DNA from: Pseudomonas sp. N3-W
GTDB taxonomy: Bacteria > Pseudomonadota > Gammaproteobacteria > Pseudomonadales > Pseudomonadaceae
DNA: 64,000 bases
Direction of reading: 5' to 3'
Assembly (NCBI RefSeq): GCF_024970185.1
Contig: NZ_CP103965.1
Coordinates: 4,398,001-4,462,000, forward strand
This document shows positions 56,271 through 64,000 of this stretch, piece after piece; the first letter of the stretch is position 1, and each line of letters begins with the position of its first letter. The notes under the pieces were generated by a model, which was given only the letters and a program-made list of their open reading frames with translations, did no database searches and had not been told where the DNA came from. The position numbers and the translations under genes are program-made.

Positions 56271-57710
56271 TTATTTGGGTACAAACGCCTTCAGCGGCGC
56301 TGCATTCACGTCCGGTACGTAAGCGTTGGCCAGATCAATCAACTGCACGGGTTTGATCGGTGGGCGAATCCGGTAATAACCCACCGCCTGCATGGGCGCA
56401 TGCCTGGCCTCGGCCAGTATTTCCCCGACCGTGATTCCGCACATGCGCCCCTGACAGGGCCCCATTCCGCAGCGTGAAAAAGACTTGGTCTGGTTGGGTC
56501 CACTGCAACCCAATCGGCTCATGGCGCGGATATCACCGGCACTGACTTCTTCACAGCGACAGACGATGGTCTGGTCTGCGGGCCGACGAAAAATCTCCGC
56601 AGGCCGGTACAACGTGTCCAGGAATGGCCGGATTGCCCGATGGCGATTCAGCTGGCGCTGAAGTGGAAGCGCCTGTCTGTCGCGCACGGTTTCGGTGAAA
56701 CAGCCCAGTTGCTGGGCGACCTGCAGGGCAGTCAGCGCGCCCGAAAACTCGGCAACCCTGGCGCCGTCGATGCCACCGCCATCCCCGGCGACGTACGTCC
56801 CCCGCAGCGAGGTCTGGCCCCACTGATCAAGATCAGGGCGCCAGCACAGTTGCGTTGCGTCCCAGAGGTGCTCGCAGCCCAGCGAACGGGTCAACTGGAC
56901 GTTGGGAATGACGCCCTGATGAACCAGCAGCAGGTCCGTGTCGATGTGCGCTTCACGACCGTCGATTGCATAGCGAACCCGCTCGACAGCGCCCTGCCCC
57001 AGCGCTTCGAGGCTGTCGACATGCCGGATATGCGGTAGGCCGCTGCTGCGAATCGTCCTCAGCAAATCCATGCCCTTGAGCAGATAACCTGGCGCCCGCA
57101 ACGCTGAAAACAGATGGCGCAGCGCCGGAAAACGATTGGCTCGTGGCGTGGTGTCGAGAATGGCCGCCACGGAACTGCCCGACCGGATCAACTGCCAGGC
57201 AAACAGATAGAGCAACGGCCCGCTACCCGCGAGCACCACGCGCTGGCTCGGCAGCAGTGCGGCCGACTTCAACAGCGTTTGCGCGGCGCCGATGCCCATG
57301 ACGCCGGGTAACGTCCAGCCGGGAAATGGAACGGGCCGCTCCTGGGCGCCATTGGCGATGACCAGTGCCCGCGCCTGGATTTGGCCACTGCCGCTGCCTG
57401 CGTTGGCGCCGTTGCGGGTGAAGCTCACCTGACGGTCGCGGGTAATCTGCCACGCCAGGGTGCCGGGCCAATACGCCACACCGCTCGCCAGGAAACGCTT
57501 TACCAGTGCTGCGCCGGCTACATAGTCCTTGCCCAGCAAATCCGGATCAGCCAGCGGCGACTGCGCCACACTGCGATAAATCTGCCCGCCAGGCTGCTGG
57601 TTTTCGTCCACCAGCAACACATCAAGGCCGGCTTCCCTGGCTTGCAACGCACAGCTCATGCCCGCGGGACCGGCACCGATGATCAGCAGGTCAACATGCA
57701 TCATGCTCAT
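56271..57710 (-). CDS. OoxA/HcnB-like FAD/NAD(P)-binding oxidoreductase subunit
   Basis: Protein of 479 aa: N-terminal dinucleotide fold GAGPAGMSCALQAREAGL, a second nucleotide motif (VLAGSGPLLYLFA), AGDGGGIDGARVAEFSG for FAD binding, and a C-terminal BFD-like [2Fe-2S] domain with CRCEEV and, further on, CGMGPCQGRMC. This matches the A subunit of opine oxidases, HcnB and D-hydroxyproline dehydrogenase. Its start overlaps the stop of the ferredoxin gene (ATGA), so the three subunits are coupled. Confidence 0.93.
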   Translation of the reverse strand: MSMMHVDLLIIGAGPAGMSCALQAREAGLDVLLVDENQQPGGQIYRSVAQSPLADPDLLGKDYVAGAALVKRFLASGVAYWPGTLAWQITRDRQVSFTRNGANAGSGSGQIQARALVIANGAQERPVPFPGWTLPGVMGIGAAQTLLKSAALLPSQRVVLAGSGPLLYLFAWQLIRSGSSVAAILDTTPRANRFPALRHLFSALRAPGYLLKGMDLLRTIRSSGLPHIRHVDSLEALGQGAVERVRYAIDGREAHIDTDLLLVHQGVIPNVQLTRSLGCEHLWDATQLCWRPDLDQWGQTSLRGTYVAGDGGGIDGARVAEFSGALTALQVAQQLGCFTETVRDRQALPLQRQLNRHRAIRPFLDTLYRPAEIFRRPADQTIVCRCEEVSAGDIRAMSRLGCSGPNQTKSFSRCGMGPCQGRMCGITVGEILAEARHAPMQAVGYYRIRPPIKPVQLIDLANAYVPDVNAAPLKAFVPK

Positions 57711-58015
57711 TTCAGACTCCTGGCACCGATCATGGATCGGATCGTCATTCCCGGCTGCACCAGCGTCATGCAGGCCTGTTGATTGGGCACACCGTCAATC
57801 TCAACCAGGCACTCGAAACAGGCGCCCATCATGCAGAACGGTGCCCGTGGTGCGTTGGATACCGGCGTTTCCCGCAGCTGCGTAACGCCCACGCTCAGCA
57901 GCGCCGCGGCGACCGACATGTAGTGCGGCACGGTGAAGGGCCGGTCATTGATCAGGATTGAAACCTGAGCGGCTGGCGCAGCGGCGAGCGCGCTAAACAG
58001 CGAAACGTTTGGCAT
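57707..58015 (-). CDS. [2Fe-2S] ferredoxin-like subunit of the oxidase
   Basis: Protein of 102 aa with PFCMMGACFECLVEIDG followed by QQAC: the four cysteines of a plant-type [2Fe-2S] domain (Cys-x4-Cys-x2-Cys, then Cys). It resembles the small subunit between OoxA and OoxB or HcnA. It overlaps the OoxB gene by 23 bp upstream and the OoxA gene by 4 bp downstream. Confidence 0.9.
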   Translation of the reverse strand: MPNVSLFSALAAAPAAQVSILINDRPFTVPHYMSVAAALLSVGVTQLRETPVSNAPRAPFCMMGACFECLVEIDGVPNQQACMTLVQPGMTIRSMIGARSLK

Positions 58016-59093
58016 AGAAATAGTCGAGAAGTGAGGGACGAGGCGCACCCATGAGCCAGGGCACGAGTTTTTCGCAATGGGCGGCCGCGAGCGTGACGCC
58101 GCTGTGGCACAAGGCAACAAACGCCCCAGGGTGCACGAGCGACTCTTCGTAGACCGGCATGCTGTCGGGGGTCATGATCCGCAGCGATCCCCAGGCGCGC
58201 ACCACGCGAACGTTCTTGAGCAGCGGAAACGGCGCGATGGCTTTTTGCGCAATATGGGCAATGATGCCCGGCGTCACGCTGTCATCCATGTCCACGTCTT
58301 CGGCGGAATCCCCCAACAGCAACGAGCCCTCGGCGGTTTGACGGACAGACAGCGTCGGGTAATCGAGAAAGCGCTTGACCCGTTCGGTGACCAGAATCTG
58401 CCCCCGCAGCGGCACCACCGGTGCACGCAGGCCAACCATCGGTGCCAGGTCGCGATTTCCCAAGCCTGCGCAGAGCACCACTTTCCCGGCTTCGATGGTC
58501 TGCTTGCCGGCGGTCAACCGGAAGCCGCCGTCGCGCGGAACGATCAGATCGACGCGTGAATCGGCTCGATACACGCCCCCGGCGCGTTCGAAAGCGGCGA
58601 ACAGGCCGCGCAAGGTGTAGAGCGGGCTGACATGACCGTCGTGGGGCGAATAGACCGCGCCCGTCACGTCCGGACCCACGGCCGGTATGCGCTGTTTCAA
58701 TTGCGCATGATCAAGCACTTCATAGCTCAAGCGACTGTCTTGCGCATGCAGCTTCGCCAGCGCCGCCGCACTGCTGGCCAGGCTTTCCTCGTTCATGGCG
58801 ATCATGATTCCACCCGGCTTTTCGTAACCGAGCTTCATGCCGCTGGCGTCTTCGAGTTCCTGGCAGAAGCCGGGCCACAGCTGCGATGACTCCAGTGACC
58901 AGCGCGCATAATCGATTTGCCGGGAGCCTTTGCTCGAGACCCAGACCAGGCCGAAGTTGCCCCGTGCGGCCCGCACGCTTGAGTCCTCGCCATCGAGCAC
59001 CAACGTGCTGACGCCGCGCTTGGCCAGTCCATAAGCGATGGCCATCCCGACCAACCCGCCGCCGACCACTACGTAGTCGTAGTCGTTCTTCAT
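57993..59093 (-). CDS. OoxB/DadA-like FAD-dependent amine oxidoreductase
   Basis: Protein of 366 aa with an N-terminal FAD fold (DYVVVGGGLVGMAIAYGLAKRG) and the DAO-family C-terminus (MTPDSMPVYE...FVALCHSGVTLAA). It is the catalytic subunit type that oxidises N-substituted amino acids or D-amino acids. With the OoxA- and ferredoxin-like proteins it forms a heterotrimer; the exact substrate is not visible. The start overlaps the permease stop by ATGA. Confidence 0.93.
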   Translation of the reverse strand: MKNDYDYVVVGGGLVGMAIAYGLAKRGVSTLVLDGEDSSVRAARGNFGLVWVSSKGSRQIDYARWSLESSQLWPGFCQELEDASGMKLGYEKPGGIMIAMNEESLASSAAALAKLHAQDSRLSYEVLDHAQLKQRIPAVGPDVTGAVYSPHDGHVSPLYTLRGLFAAFERAGGVYRADSRVDLIVPRDGGFRLTAGKQTIEAGKVVLCAGLGNRDLAPMVGLRAPVVPLRGQILVTERVKRFLDYPTLSVRQTAEGSLLLGDSAEDVDMDDSVTPGIIAHIAQKAIAPFPLLKNVRVVRAWGSLRIMTPDSMPVYEESLVHPGAFVALCHSGVTLAAAHCEKLVPWLMGAPRPSLLDYFYAKRFAV

Positions 59094-59887
59094 CAGTTTT
59101 TCCCCATCAGCACTTTGTCGAGACCCACCAGGCGATCAAGCACAAACATCAAACCTACGGTAATCACGATGATCACCACCGCGACCGCAGCGACCATGGG
59201 GTCCACGGTTTCGGTCATGCTCATGTAGATACGCACCGGCAACGTGAGCGTCGCCGGGGATGCGAGGAAGATGGTGGCGGTCAGTTCGTCGAAGCTGCTG
59301 GCAAAGGCCAATACCCAGCCGCCGAGAATGCCCGGCAGCAGCGCCGGCAGCGTGATGCGTCGAAAGGTCGTCCAGGCACTGGCGCCCAAGGACATTGCCG
59401 CGTGCTCCGGCTCACGGGACAGACTCACCATTGACGCCATGATCAGGCGCAGTGAATAAGGGAAGATCAGCATCACATGGGCCAATACCAGCGAGGTAAA
59501 CGAACCGTTGACACCGAACTCGTTGAACAGCCGCAACAACGCGACTCCCAGCACCACCGGCGGGATCATCAACGGCGACAACAACAGGCCGTTGAGCGCC
59601 GCCCGGCCGGGGAACGAATAACGCAACAGGCCCAGCGCGGCAGGCACGCCAAGCAGTGCCGCTCCGGTCGCGGCCAGCGTCGCCAGCCCCATGCTGTTGC
59701 AGAACGCCGTGACAAAACCATTGTCATTGAACAGCGCCACAAACCAGCGCACTGAAAAGTGCAACGTAGGGACGCTCAGCATGTTGTCCGGGGTGAAGGC
59801 GACCAGGCAGACGATCACCAAAGGCGCCGCCAGGAACACTGAAAACAGGCTGTGAAAAACCAGCGCGAATAATCCATTGCGGTTCAT
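59093..59887 (-). CDS. ABC permease, PotC type
   Basis: Protein of 264 aa, six TM helices, with the binding-protein-dependent permease EAA-like loop (SLGASAWTTFRRITLPALLPG) at about residue 190. Start ATG 59887 is 1 bp after the preceding permease stop. One of two permeases in a PotABCD-type importer that brings the substrate of the oxidase. Confidence 0.92.
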   Translation of the reverse strand: MNRNGLFALVFHSLFSVFLAAPLVIVCLVAFTPDNMLSVPTLHFSVRWFVALFNDNGFVTAFCNSMGLATLAATGAALLGVPAALGLLRYSFPGRAALNGLLLSPLMIPPVVLGVALLRLFNEFGVNGSFTSLVLAHVMLIFPYSLRLIMASMVSLSREPEHAAMSLGASAWTTFRRITLPALLPGILGGWVLAFASSFDELTATIFLASPATLTLPVRIYMSMTETVDPMVAAVAVVIIVITVGLMFVLDRLVGLDKVLMGKN

Positions 59888-59888
59888 G

Positions 59889-60788
59889 TCAGCGCCCCAG
59901 TCGTCGTTGGATTCGGCGTTCAACCAGCTTGCCGTACACGCCAATGACCAGCAGGTTGAGCAGCAGCAACAGCACCGCGATAGTCGCGCCGACCGGCCAG
60001 TTCAAGGTGTTGAGAAATTCATCGTAGGCCGCGGTGGCGGCGACTTTGAGTCGACGGCCACCAATCAGCGCCGGGGTGGCGAAGGCACTGGCGCTGAGGG
60101 CAAATGTCATGAGGCTGCCGGACAGCACGCCGGGCAGCACTTGCGGCAAGACGACCCGCCGCCAGACCGTCATCTGCCCGGCGCCCAGGCTCAATGCAGC
60201 GTCACAGCTTTGCGGGTCAATGCCTTGCAACGAGGTCCATACCGACAAGATCACCAGTGGCACCAGCGCGTGGATCAGGACGATGACCACGGCCCAGAAG
60301 GAGAACAGCATCTGCGGGCTGCCATTCGTCAGACCCAGCCAGCCGATGAGACTGGCAACGACACCGTTCTGACTCAACAGGATTGACCAGCCCAGGGTCC
60401 TGACGACCGCCGAGATCAGTAACGGTGCCAGGGTCATGATCAGGAAGAAGGCACGCCAGCGCGGCCGCATGCGGAAAATGATGTACGCCTCCGGCACGCC
60501 CAGTACCACGGCGCCCACGGTGACAGCCAGGGCCAGACCGAGGGTGCGCAGAAAAATGGTCTGGTAATAAGGGTCGAACAGCACCAGGGCGTAGTTGTGC
60601 CAGGAACGGGTCTCAAGCACGGAGCTGGTTTCAGCACTGAAGCCATGCAGGCTCAGTTCGCCCGTCATCAGCATCGGAATGGCCAGCAGCGCGATGAACA
60701 ACAGGCTGGCCGGCAGCAAGAGCAACAAAGCTCTGGTGCTGAATTCAAAGGCGCGGCGCCGGGGTATCAACACGGATGCCTGACTCAT
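59889..60788 (-). CDS. ABC permease, PotB type
   Basis: Protein of 299 aa with six TM helices and the EAA loop (SLGAGQMTVWRRVVLPQVLPG, about 200-220). Its start overlaps the ATPase stop by ATGA. Partner of the PotC-type permease next to it. Confidence 0.92.
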   Translation of the reverse strand: MSQASVLIPRRRAFEFSTRALLLLLPASLLFIALLAIPMLMTGELSLHGFSAETSSVLETRSWHNYALVLFDPYYQTIFLRTLGLALAVTVGAVVLGVPEAYIIFRMRPRWRAFFLIMTLAPLLISAVVRTLGWSILLSQNGVVASLIGWLGLTNGSPQMLFSFWAVVIVLIHALVPLVILSVWTSLQGIDPQSCDAALSLGAGQMTVWRRVVLPQVLPGVLSGSLMTFALSASAFATPALIGGRRLKVAATAAYDEFLNTLNWPVGATIAVLLLLLNLLVIGVYGKLVERRIQRRLGR

Positions 60789-61867
60789 GGCGCCACCCCG
60801 GACTGTGTTGCCGGCAGATCACTATTGGAAATCACGCGGCGCAGCGCCGAGGACTCCCACGCCAACCCCACCTGTGCGCCGGGCAGCACGGCAACCTGGC
60901 CTCGATTGGCACGCATGACGTGCAGGACGCCCAGTTGGGTCATGACCGTGACCAGCCAGCAATTGCCCTTGAACACGCAACTCACCACCTGGCCGCGGAG
61001 GACAGCAGCAGGACCGTCGACCAGGTCGATACGCTCGGGGCGCAACGAGAAGGTAGCGCGACCGCACGGCCACTCGGTGTCCAGCACCAGGCTGCCAGCA
61101 CCGCAGACAAATTGGCGCTGACTGCCGCGCAGCACGATTTCCCCGTCCAGCAGATTGGCACGGCCAATGAAGTCGGCGGCGAAGTGCGATCCGGGGTCGT
61201 CGTACAGATGGTTGGGCTTGTCGAAGCGCACGATTCGGCCACGGTCCAGCAGCGCGACCCGGTCGCTCATGGCCAGGGCTTCGTCCTGATCATGGGTGAC
61301 CATGATCGTCGTCGTACCGACTTGACGCTGGATGCTGCGTAATTCGGTTTGCATGTCGTGACGCAGCTTGGCGTCCAGATTGGATAACGGCTCATCGAGC
61401 AACAACAAGGGTGGCTTGATGATCAGTGCCCGGGCCAGTGCGACCCGCTGGCGCTGTCCGCCGGACAGATCGCGAGGAAACTTGTCGCCATGGGCGCCCA
61501 GTTGCACCAGCTCCAGCGACTGGCTCACCTGACGGATCCGCTCGGCGCGTGCCACGCCACGCATCTGCAAGCCGAATTCGATATTTTCGCGAACGGTCAT
61601 GTGCACAAACAGCGCGTAGCTTTGAAACACCATGCCCAGGCCACGTTGTGCCGGTGGCCGACCCAGCAACGACTTGCCTTGCAGACGGATGTCGCCGTGG
61701 CTGGGATCAATGAAGCCGGCAATCATTTGCAACGTCGTGGTCTTGCCACAGCCCGAAGGTCCCAGCAGCGAAATGAATTCGCCCTGCTCGATATTCAGAT
61801 TGACCTCATGCAGGACTGTCACGTCGCCATACGACTTGCTCAGGCCTTCGATAATCAAATAACTCAT
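60785..61867 (-). CDS. ABC transporter ATPase, PotA type
   Basis: Protein of 360 aa: Walker A GPSGCGKTT (residues 36-44), Q-loop FQSYALF, signature LSGGQRQRVALARAL, Walker B LLLLDEPLSNLD, H-loop VTHDQDEAL, and a C-terminal TOBE domain (FSLRPERIDL onward) as in PotA/UgpC-like proteins. It powers the importer encoded around it. Confidence 0.95.
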   Translation of the reverse strand: MSYLIIEGLSKSYGDVTVLHEVNLNIEQGEFISLLGPSGCGKTTTLQMIAGFIDPSHGDIRLQGKSLLGRPPAQRGLGMVFQSYALFVHMTVRENIEFGLQMRGVARAERIRQVSQSLELVQLGAHGDKFPRDLSGGQRQRVALARALIIKPPLLLLDEPLSNLDAKLRHDMQTELRSIQRQVGTTTIMVTHDQDEALAMSDRVALLDRGRIVRFDKPNHLYDDPGSHFAADFIGRANLLDGEIVLRGSQRQFVCGAGSLVLDTEWPCGRATFSLRPERIDLVDGPAAVLRGQVVSCVFKGNCWLVTVMTQLGVLHVMRANRGQVAVLPGAQVGLAWESSALRRVISNSDLPATQSGVAP

Positions 61868-61910
61868 TTTATTATTGACTCACTTTCCGCTTGGACGGGC
61901 GTGTACAGGC

Positions 61911-61943
61911 CCAGGCAGGACGCCATTCGGTGGCCCTGCCTGT
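61911..61943 (-). terminator. Hairpin between the binding-protein and ATPase genes
   Basis: AGGCAGG and CCTGCCT arms form a GC-rich stem in the 85-bp gap after the binding-protein stop. There is no T-run. It is in the position of a processing or attenuation hairpin that keeps the binding protein more abundant than the membrane parts. Confidence 0.4.
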
Positions 61944-61952
61944 GACGCAGAT

Positions 61953-62984
61953 TCATTGCTCGATCTGGCGATTCCACTGTTGTATCCAGGCGGGACGCAT
62001 GGCGTTGACGATGTCCCAGTCAATGCTCAGCATTTTCGCGACGGTGGCCTGGTCAGGCACTTTTGCCAGCACCGCGGGTGGCAGTTCGGTGTGCTTGTTG
62101 ACCGGCGCCACGCCCTCTTCATCGGCGAACAGCGCCTGCACTTCCGGGGTCAGGCTGTACTGGACAAACTTCTGGGCCAACGCATTGACCGTATCGTGCT
62201 TGACCGGGCAAACGCTCAGGCCCAACGCCATGGCGCCTTCCCTGGGGGCGACGAACTTCACCGGCACGCCCTGATTACGCAGTGACTGGGTGCGGCCTGC
62301 ACCCCAGGCGCCGATCCAGAGGCTGTCGTTCTGGAACAACTCGGAAATTTTTCCCGGTGACGGGTCGAAGGACAGAACGTTAGGTGCCACGCTGGCTTTT
62401 ATCGCGGCAAAACCCGGCTCGATGTTCTGCTCGCTGCCGCCATTGAGGCGCGCGAACATCACCAGGCTTTCAATGCCGTAACCGTTGGTGACGCTGGGGA
62501 ACTGCACATGGCCCTTGTACAAAGGGTTGGCCAGGTCGTTCCAGGACGTAGGCGGCGCCCAGCCCTTGGCGGCAAATACGCGCTCGTTGTAGACGATGCC
62601 CGTGCCGTCGAGACCGATCGTTACCGCCTTGTTGCTTTTGAAATGCGCAGCGTCGTACAGGTCTTTATAGACGGGGGCATCGCTCAGCGTCTCGCAATAA
62701 CCCAGCTGCGCCGCCTGGGACATGGGACCGTCATCCAGAAACGCCACGTCCAGCGTCTGCTTACCCTTCTGAGCTTGCATGCGAGCCATGGTGGTGGTCG
62801 TGTCGCCCGGTACCAGGATCACTTTGCTGCCGGTCATTTTTTCGAAAGGCGGCACGATCTGCTCTTTGAGCAACTGCTCGAAAGAGCCGCCGAAAACGGC
62901 GACGTACAGTGTCGGTTGCTCGGCGTGTGCGTGGCTGGCGAACAGCGAGGCCGCGATGAGTGCGGGGGCAAACCTTCTGATCAT
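61953..62984 (-). CDS. ABC substrate-binding protein, PotD-like
   Basis: Protein of 343 aa with a signal peptide (about 1-20, ending SHAHAEQ). The fold resembles PotD/IdiA-type SBPs (VAVFGGSFEQLLKEQIVPPFEK; ADEEGVAPVNKHTELP near the C-terminus). ATG 62984 begins the signal peptide; the longer frame has no support. First gene of the minus-strand operon, divergent from a LysR gene. Confidence 0.93.
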   Translation of the reverse strand: MIRRFAPALIAASLFASHAHAEQPTLYVAVFGGSFEQLLKEQIVPPFEKMTGSKVILVPGDTTTTMARMQAQKGKQTLDVAFLDDGPMSQAAQLGYCETLSDAPVYKDLYDAAHFKSNKAVTIGLDGTGIVYNERVFAAKGWAPPTSWNDLANPLYKGHVQFPSVTNGYGIESLVMFARLNGGSEQNIEPGFAAIKASVAPNVLSFDPSPGKISELFQNDSLWIGAWGAGRTQSLRNQGVPVKFVAPREGAMALGLSVCPVKHDTVNALAQKFVQYSLTPEVQALFADEEGVAPVNKHTELPPAVLAKVPDQATVAKMLSIDWDIVNAMRPAWIQQWNRQIEQ

Positions 62985-63082
62985 GTTGACTCCTGATATG
63001 AGTACCACTGTCGATGCCCGCACCTTCCGGGCAGACCCAGTGTCTGCAATTGATATCAGGGGGTCCAATCACAATTGGAATG

Positions 63083-63100
63083 ACATTCATGTTTGAATGT
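63083..63100. promoter_or_regulatory. ACATTCA-N4-TGAATGT operator candidate
   Basis: Perfect 7-4-7 inverted repeat, 99-116 bp upstream of the binding-protein gene and 169-186 bp upstream of lysR. It contains ATTCA-N4-TGAAT, a T-N11-A type LysR element, so it is the likely site of the divergent LysR protein. Confidence 0.5.
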
Positions 63101-63268
63101 TATGTATTTTCCATGAGTCCTCTGGTTCAAAAAATTTGCTGAAACGCTTATTCTTCTTGAGCAAACAGCCTTTTGATCAGCGTTTACCGACAAGCCTCAG
63201 CCAAAAAGTTGCGCTAACGGTCAAATATCAAGCAAACGAATGTCAAAATATAATGAGTGCAAATAGCT

Positions 63269-64000
63269 ATGAAAAACAGGCAGCTAGAGGCGTTTCGCGC
63301 GGTCATGATTCGGCACTCGATCACCAGCGCAGCGGAGATGATGAGCGTGACTCAACCTGCGGTTACCCGCTTGATTGCTGATCTGGAAGCGGATGTCGGG
63401 TTCAAGCTGTTCGTACGTGAAAAGGCCCGTCTGTTTCCGACCTCCGATGCGGTACTGCTGTACCGGGAAGTGGAGCGCTCGTTTGTCGGCGTCGAACGAA
63501 TTGCCCATGCCGCACGCCAGATACGCTCATTGAACAAGGGCGCCCTGACCGTTTGCTGTGCCCCTGCCCTGGCCGCGACATTATTGCCATCCTGGATCGC
63601 GCAATTCATGGCACTGCATGAAGGGGTGACGGTGATATTCACCATCCAGGGAACCAAAATCGTGAGTGAAATGGTGGCCAACGAGCAATGTGACGTCGGC
63701 TTCGTGACGTATGCAACCTGGCAACCCGGCGTAAAGCTGGAGCGACTGTTCACGGCGCCCATGCGTTGCATTCTGCCGATCGGCCACCGGTTGGCAGACC
63801 GTGCCCATATCACGCCACAGGACCTGGCCGGTGAGCCTTTCATTTCATACCCCAAAGAGCTGGATAGCCGACGCGCCATTGACGAACTGTTTGCGAAGTA
63901 CCAGGTGGCGCGCCAGCTGAACATTGAATGCCATCTATCCACGGCCATCGCGTCCCTGGTCGGTTTTGGCGCCGGCGTTTCCATCATTGATCCCGCAGTG
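63269..64000 (+). CDS. LysR-family regulator, OccR/NocR-like (3' end outside window)
   Basis: 244 codons present. N-terminal HTH: LEAFRAVMIRHSITSAAEMM then VTQPAVTRLIADLE, close in memory to the opine regulators OccR/NocR. After it the effector-binding fold (TLLPSWIAQFM..., FVTYATWQPGVKLERLF) begins. It is divergent from the PotABCD/opine-oxidase-like operon and probably switches it on with an imported ligand. The end is cut by the window edge. Confidence 0.92.
   Translation, partial: MKNRQLEAFRAVMIRHSITSAAEMMSVTQPAVTRLIADLEADVGFKLFVREKARLFPTSDAVLLYREVERSFVGVERIAHAARQIRSLNKGALTVCCAPALAATLLPSWIAQFMALHEGVTVIFTIQGTKIVSEMVANEQCDVGFVTYATWQPGVKLERLFTAPMRCILPIGHRLADRAHITPQDLAGEPFISYPKELDSRRAIDELFAKYQVARQLNIECHLSTAIASLVGFGAGVSIIDPAV

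Noticed and set aside
57993..59093. D-hydroxyproline dehydrogenase operon
   Set aside because: The subunits fit, but no proline racemase, deaminase or semialdehyde dehydrogenase gene is present and the regulator looks OccR-like; kept only as an alternative.

Overview
The window looks like a chromosomal segment of a fluorescent-group Pseudomonas. The evidence is the GC-rich coding, the REP-type repeats (two tandem arrays and one pair), a serine-activating lipopeptide-type NRPS beside a LuxR regulator and RND efflux genes, and unorthodox sensor kinases of the BvgS/RocS type. No rRNA, tRNA, CRISPR array, insertion sequence or prophage was seen.

Layout. (1) 1-15906: the 5' part of a large NRPS gene (minus strand, running off the left edge) with two near-identical serine modules, each followed by a dual epimerisation/condensation domain. 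Divergent from it are a LuxR-type regulator and an efflux set: outer-membrane factor, RND pump, membrane-fusion protein and a second outer-membrane factor. The NRPS/luxR intergenic region holds a 20-bp dyad resembling the syr-syp box of P. syringae, so a syringomycin-like ('mycin') lipopeptide locus is the best inference. (2) 15936-16702: six tandem units of a REP doublet. (3) 16753-23085: a two-partner secretion pair (TpsB then TpsA) without a C-terminal toxin. (4) 23206-32389: ordinary accessory genes: Bcr/NimT-like MFS with divergent AraC, EmrAB-like pump, AhpD-fold protein, MscS channel with a cNMP domain, pirin and dkgB.

(5) 32399-55680 is the most interesting part. Two BvgAS/RocSA-like phosphorelays (hybrid kinase plus BvgA-type regulator), three REC-EAL (RocR-like) proteins, a receiver-like protein lacking its phospho-Asp and a 65-aa basic protein surround a 2166-aa trimeric autotransporter adhesin and four small exported or membrane proteins. 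An inverted heptad repeat (TAGGAAA/TTTCCTA), the motif known for Bordetella BvgA, lies upstream of all three EAL genes, the adhesin, the pseudo-receiver and the small protein, and in three cases as two sites exactly 21 bp apart. Weaker versions precede tpsB and an exported hypothetical protein. The simplest model is a BvgA-like adhesion/c-di-GMP regulon in which the regulators, the phosphodiesterases and the adhesins share one operator.

(6) 55848-64000: an opine-oxidase-like catabolic operon (RidA, OoxA-, ferredoxin- and OoxB-like proteins, a PotABCD-type ABC importer) with a divergent LysR regulator that runs off the right edge.

Limits: motif positions were read by eye. Family names rest on recalled motifs, not on searches. 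Start codons were chosen from Shine-Dalgarno sequences, overlaps and family N-termini.
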